A stretch of DNA of 64,000 nt from Chitinophagaceae bacterium UBA2375. GTDB lineage: Bacteria > Bacteroidota > Bacteroidia > Chitinophagales > Chitinophagaceae. How positions within the stretch are numbered: position 1 is the first letter of the stretch; every line of letters starts with the position of its first letter. This document shows, piece after piece, positions 62,925 to 64,000 of this stretch. The notes beneath the pieces are model-generated. The model had not been told where the DNA came from. It did no database searches and saw only the letters and a list, made by a program, of their open reading frames with translations. The stretch spans positions 7,143 through 71,142 of the forward strand of contig DDTB01000025.1 in assembly GCA_002343985.1 (NCBI GenBank). The letters run 5' to 3'. Made by a program: the position numbers and the translations under genes.

Positions 62925-63960
62925 GGTTGGAATATTTTTGTAAAATAAGGCTATCCATGTGAAAGAAAGATATTCTCGCGCTGGTATCCTTCCATGTCTG
63001 GCTGAGGTAATCGCCTGCCAGCAGGATATCTTCCAGGTTTGAAGCTTCATAACGCAGTTCATCATTCTTCCTGCACGCGAATCCTGAAAGCGCAGTGTCT
63101 TTTAGCAAAAGATACCGGTTGGTACTGATCTTTTTCAAAGCCGATACAGGCAGGTCACCCGGATTTAGTTTTAACAGGCCTGCGTATTTGCCATTCCTGA
63201 ACAAAACAGTCCAGTCAAACAAAGGTAGGGCAATATCCAGGGGTAGTGGGTAGAGATGCAATTTGCCCAGGTATTTTTTCAACTCTTCGGGGTCGAGGAT
63301 TGAATTACGACCGGATGGATCGCGCATATCCCCCATATTATAGCACATCAACAGGCCGCGGTGCACGGGCGGAATGCCTGCACGTTGTACTTGTTTCACC
63401 TGGTGCAGCCTGATCGTCGCGGAAATAATAAGGTTGGTGTCCAGTTTCTTCAGTTCATCCAGCAAGGCAAAATATGGTTCCCTCGTGCCGGCAGTCCAGT
63501 CGCAATCAATCTGCAATTCCGTCACGTGCTTCAAGTCATACCCATTCCGGATATCAAGGACCAATTGTAAGATGCGGCTGGCAAGCAAGCGAGCCGAAAT
63601 GGTATCGAGGTTCCGGATACATTCGTTGGTAATAAACACCACCGGTACCAACTGGCAGTTTTTTAAGGCATCCTGGTATCCATTCGCGAAACGGATCGCT
63701 GCAATGGGTTGCGCCTGTTTTCTTACAGGGTTCCAAGCCACATCAAAGAATTTTATATACTGGGCGCCAACCTGCAGTTCCCTGATCCTGCTGAGTTCGT
63801 ATGGGCCGGGGGCATAGACCGATTTCCAGTAATAGAATGCCGGCGTTATTTGTCGTTGGGGCCGGTAATTCCGTGGCTGGCAGGAAAACAGGAATGCAGA
63901 TACGATGAAGAAAAAGCATATCCTGTGCGGACCGAAAGTTTGCTGGCGCCTGCTACGCAT
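62890..63960 (-). CDS. Lipoprotein of unknown function, possibly TIM-barrel-like
   Basis: This 356-residue protein has a lipoprotein signal (ICFFFIVSAFLFSC, Cys27). The mature domain alternates strands and helices as in a TIM barrel: QYIKFFDVAWNPVRKQAQPI, LQIDCDWTAGTREPYFALLD, LIISATIRLHQVKQVQRAGI and GLLMCYNMGDM. The ELQIDCDWT stretch faintly recalls DUF3142 and related glycosidase-like proteins, but I am not sure of it. The ATG at 63960 is used; a TTG lies at 63969. It overlaps the next gene by 35 bp and begins 20 bp from a partial palindromic repeat at the window edge. Confidence 0.65.
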   Translation of the reverse strand: MRSRRQQTFGPHRICFFFIVSAFLFSCQPRNYRPQRQITPAFYYWKSVYAPGPYELSRIRELQVGAQYIKFFDVAWNPVRKQAQPIAAIRFANGYQDALKNCQLVPVVFITNECIRNLDTISARLLASRILQLVLDIRNGYDLKHVTELQIDCDWTAGTREPYFALLDELKKLDTNLIISATIRLHQVKQVQRAGIPPVHRGLLMCYNMGDMRDPSGRNSILDPEELKKYLGKLHLYPLPLDIALPLFDWTVLFRNGKYAGLLKLNPGDLPVSALKKISTNRYLLLKDTALSGFACRKNDELRYEASNLEDILLAGDYLSQTWKDTSARISFFHMDSLILQKYSNHDLKIVLDRFR

Positions 63961-63979
63961 AAGATACAAATGTATGGAT

Positions 63980-64000
63980 AAACCCTGTCGGGGTTATAAC
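63980..64000. repeat. Partial palindromic repeat, second copy of the gldB-desaturase element
   Basis: AAACCCTGTCGGGGTTATAA plus one C at the right edge is the left half of a palindrome related to the one at 22885-22918 (differences at the centre of each arm). The other half is beyond the window. Confidence 0.7.

Noticed and set aside
1..64000. tRNA or rRNA genes
   Set aside because: No cloverleaf with a TTCGANNC-type T-loop and no rRNA-like stretch was found in the short intergenic spaces.

Overview
The window is from the chromosome of a member of the Bacteroidota, most likely a Chitinophagaceae-type bacterium; I cannot name the genus. The evidence is the type IX secretion / gliding core gldKLMN, a distant gldB, a secreted protein with a C-terminal T9SS sorting domain, FISUMP and DUF4271/DUF4783 families, a B12-dependent class II ribonucleotide reductase, and several promoters of the Bacteroidota form TTTG-N(17-23)-TAnnTTTG. 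I see no rRNA, tRNA or CRISPR array. Apart from the first 2.1 kb, the genes look like dense, vertically inherited housekeeping loci.

Region 1 (1-2.1 kb) is accessory DNA and the most unusual part. It holds the 5' end of a REP-associated (RAYT, Y1-type) transposase running off the left edge, then a 90-bp tandem repeat whose units carry a hairpin. Next comes an AT-rich, minus-strand pair: an N-terminally truncated Rhs protein tip with a JAB/JAMM-like C-terminal toxin domain, overlapped by a small exported protein in the immunity position. On its far side are a second repeat family (two 34-bp hairpin units) and one more copy of the left-hand hairpin half.

Region 2 (2.2-16 kb): a FISUMP lipoprotein, an MBL-fold hydrolase and a large TolB-propeller/outer-membrane-barrel protein. 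A five-gene minus-strand operon follows (membrane protein, winged-helix regulator, Coq4-like protein, DgkA, DUF1361), with one palindromic motif repeated before two of its genes. Then come an MBOAT/SGNH acyltransferase pair, a class III aminotransferase, a gamma-carbonic anhydrase and rsgA.

Region 3 (16-33 kb): a short Bat operon (moxR, DUF58, BatD-like, batA), nadE, gldB convergent with a fatty-acid desaturase across a perfect 34-bp palindrome, apaG, a SUI1 factor, nadC, DUF4783, gpmI, a haem-binding protein, an ECF sigma factor with a membrane/barrel partner, a lipoprotein and uvrC.

Region 4 (33-38.3 kb): gldKLMN, with a recognisable promoter before gldK, a strong stem-loop between gldK and gldL, and an intrinsic terminator after gldN.

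Region 5 (38.4-54.4 kb): a DUF255 thioredoxin-domain protein, hemD, DUF4271, a BamA/TamA-like barrel, hemW, gpsA, the acpP-fabF-rnc lipid operon, a GNAT enzyme, a YcxB-like protein, a PhoD-like phosphatase, a PQQ-propeller protein, a MazG-like hydrolase and dtd.

Region 6 (54.4-64 kb): nrdJ, with two DnaA-box-like sequences in its leader; a T9SS-secreted protein; and a two-gene, overlapping minus-strand cassette of unknown function. A second copy of the gldB palindrome family is cut by the right edge.
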